Positions 62,617 to 64,000 of a stretch of DNA of 64,000 nt are shown one piece after another. The stretch covers positions 124,001-188,000 of the forward strand of contig CALURC010000016.1 in NCBI GenBank assembly GCA_944323075.1, given 5' to 3'. The first letter of the stretch is position 1. Each line of letters begins with the position of its first letter. Both the position numbers and the translations under genes were made by a program. The notes below the pieces were generated by a model. It was not told the origin of the DNA and ran no database searches. It was given only the letters and a program-made list of their open reading frames with translations. Source of the stretch: an uncultured Alistipes sp. (GTDB lineage: Bacteria; Bacteroidota; Bacteroidia; Bacteroidales; Rikenellaceae).

Positions 62617-64000
62617 CTACTGTGCCGATTTCTTAATAGCAGCCTGCAACTGAGAAATCAGTTTTCCGCTGCTGAGCAACTCGCACCGCTCGATAACGAC
62701 ATTCCCATCCGGACCCATCAACATAAAATGGGGAATATAGTGGTGTGTACCTTCATAATATGGATATTTCGCAACCAGCTCCGGCATCGGCAAATAATGC
62801 AACCCCTCTAACTTCTTATCGAGAATCATCTTTTTCCATTGTTCGTACTGCCCGCTGTAATCGAGCGACACATAAAGCATTGCAATATCGTTTTCTTTCA
62901 AGAACTCATGCAACTCTTCCGTATGGCCCATTTCGGCTAAACACGGACCACACCATGTCGCCCAAAAATCGACCAGAACATATCGCGGCCCGATAAACTT
63001 CCCGGTCAGTTGTGTCAAATCAGAGAACTCGAATTGTCCGTATTCCTTGAAACCCACCTTCTCCGAATACTCGGCAAAACAGTAATCTTTTCCCTCTTTG
63101 ACTTTCAACCGCTCCAATACCGGTAAATAAATACTGTTCGGGAAAGCCTTCTTGAAACCTATCACTTGTCGGGCCAGTGCTACCGAATCCATCATTCCGG
63201 CCGATACATTAATAATCAATGTATTCGCAATCTCCATCTCTTGCTCTTTGCTATCGAGATATTTAAATGACGCATATATATAATCTATTCCCAAATTCAG
63301 GGTATCTCCTGGAATCAATCCCAACCTTCTTAATTCACCTTTATTTCCTACACATAACCCATCCTCTTGGAGTACCGGATAACGTTCATACAACCGGTTC
63401 AGATCGGAATAGAATGTAACCGAATCCGTCTTCTGAAAACAAAGATTCTTTACTGACAGCCCAATAGACCCGGCGCGAAACAAATAATCGTCGATAACAA
63501 TCCCTTTGGCATAACGTACGAAGGCCGAATCTATATCACACGCCTGTTCGATACTGTCAATCCGACGCAAATAGGTCTGAATTTCCCGGTCGATAAAGTT
63601 ATAAAACGAACTGTCCGTCCGGCACTGAAGATAGGCCTCCATGGTCCGGTTTATCCGTTGTGCTCCTGATCCTTTTTTCACTTCGTACAGCAGCTGTTGT
63701 AATTCGGCTCCCGTCCCCTCGAATCGAGGAGGTTGTAGCGTATCCAAATATATGGAAAGCTGTGCCCCCTTGCTCATAAAGAAATTGGCACTGCCGGATA
63801 ATTGGAACCTTGGATCGGATTTTATACTAACACAAAAAGACCGGATCGAATCGGGGATAGTAACAGACAGACAGTCTCCGACCGTATCGTATTCGGCAAT
63901 ATAATCTGTGTAAAGGTAGTTTTGTATCCCTCTAATTGAATAAATCAGGCTTACCTTTTTCTCGATGGTCGAATCCGGGAAGTAGAGGGTCAGCGTCTTT
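62617..64000 (-). CDS. TlpA-like thioredoxin family protein, N-terminus beyond the window
   Basis: An ATG at 63777 gives 386 residues, but the frame stays open upstream to the window edge at 64000 (another 74 codons), so the gene begins outside the window. The C-terminal domain has the redox motif W-C-G-P-C in FWATWCGPCLAEMGHTEEL. The AhpC/TSA-like thioredoxin fold follows with YVSLDYSGQYEQWKK. The upstream part has the DUF4369-type beta region common to Bacteroidota TlpA proteins. It should act in periplasmic disulfide reduction. Confidence 0.85.
   Translation of the reverse strand, partial: KTLTLYFPDSTIEKKVSLIYSIRGIQNYLYTDYIAEYDTVGDCLSVTIPDSIRSFCVSIKSDPRFQLSGSANFFMSKGAQLSIYLDTLQPPRFEGTGAELQQLLYEVKKGSGAQRINRTMEAYLQCRTDSSFYNFIDREIQTYLRRIDSIEQACDIDSAFVRYAKGIVIDDYLFRAGSIGLSVKNLCFQKTDSVTFYSDLNRLYERYPVLQEDGLCVGNKGELRRLGLIPGDTLNLGIDYIYASFKYLDSKEQEMEIANTLIINVSAGMMDSVALARQVIGFKKAFPNSIYLPVLERLKVKEGKDYCFAEYSEKVGFKEYGQFEFSDLTQLTGKFIGPRYVLVDFWATWCGPCLAEMGHTEELHEFLKENDIAMLYVSLDYSGQYEQWKKMILDKKLEGLHYLPMPELVAKYPYYEGTHHYIPHFMLMGPDGNVVIERCELLSSGKLISQLQAAIKKSAQ

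Noticed and set aside
1-64000. CRISPR arrays, rRNA genes and complete insertion sequences
   Set aside because: No regularly spaced repeats, rRNA sequence or transposase gene was seen. The only mobile-like item is the 36.7 kb palindrome.

Overview
The window comes from a member of the Bacteroidota, most likely a gut-type Bacteroidales. Supporting signs are many TAnnTTTG -7 promoter boxes, several with TTG/TTTG 19-20 bases upstream. There are also many lipoproteins, a Bacteroidota-style type VI secretion system (T6SS) without TssJ/L/M, DPP III and M16 peptidases, 6-bladed beta-propeller lipoproteins and TlpA-like thioredoxins. Species cannot be named from the sequence.

Region 1 (1-23.1 kb) is a T6SS locus. 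The leftward operon from 23.1 kb encodes ClpV/TssH, TssB, TssC and two Hcp proteins. After a strong hairpin come a third Hcp-like protein, an unknown 172-aa protein, a long VgrG, a second beta-repeat spike-like protein and a DUF4280 PAAR-like tip. A rightward pair at 8.9-11.1 kb encodes an exported PEGA-repeat protein and a cytosolic coiled-coil protein. A second leftward operon encodes an E1-like (ThiF/UBA-type) enzyme, TssG, TssK, TssE and TssF. It is followed by a ubiquitin-like protein, an E2 (UBC-fold) enzyme and three exported or membrane proteins: 385 aa, 281 aa with a membrane-anchored coiled coil, and a lipoprotein cut by the window edge. The main finding is this complete Ubl-E2-E1 conjugation set threaded through the baseplate operon. 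The E1 overlaps tssG by 4 bases, and the Ubl ends in a bare glycine. The envelope proteins do not resemble TssJLM or the TssNOPQR set as far as I can tell by eye.

Region 2 (23.4-35.4 kb) is mostly ordinary chromosome: M16 protease, DPP III (M49), panC, panD, a YggS-type PLP protein, two Gfo/Idh/MocA oxidoreductases, a TIM-barrel sugar isomerase and a small lipoprotein. Region 3 (35.7-36.9 kb) has tRNA-Asn(GUU), three tiny leftward genes (one broken by a stop codon) and a MITE-like palindrome flanked by 9-bp direct repeats.

Region 4 (37-47 kb) is visibly AT-richer. It holds an outer-membrane beta-barrel protein, a lipoprotein, an S41 peptidase and a tandem family of four 6-bladed beta-propeller lipoproteins, plus a decayed 3' remnant of a fifth. 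Region 5 (47-56 kb) is a TolC-adaptor-RND-RND efflux operon. Region 6 (56-64 kb) has another beta-propeller lipoprotein, a cupin of the dTDP-sugar isomerase type, a GH16 glycosidase, an unknown exported protein, an FAD-dependent oxidoreductase and a TlpA-like thioredoxin protein running off the right edge.
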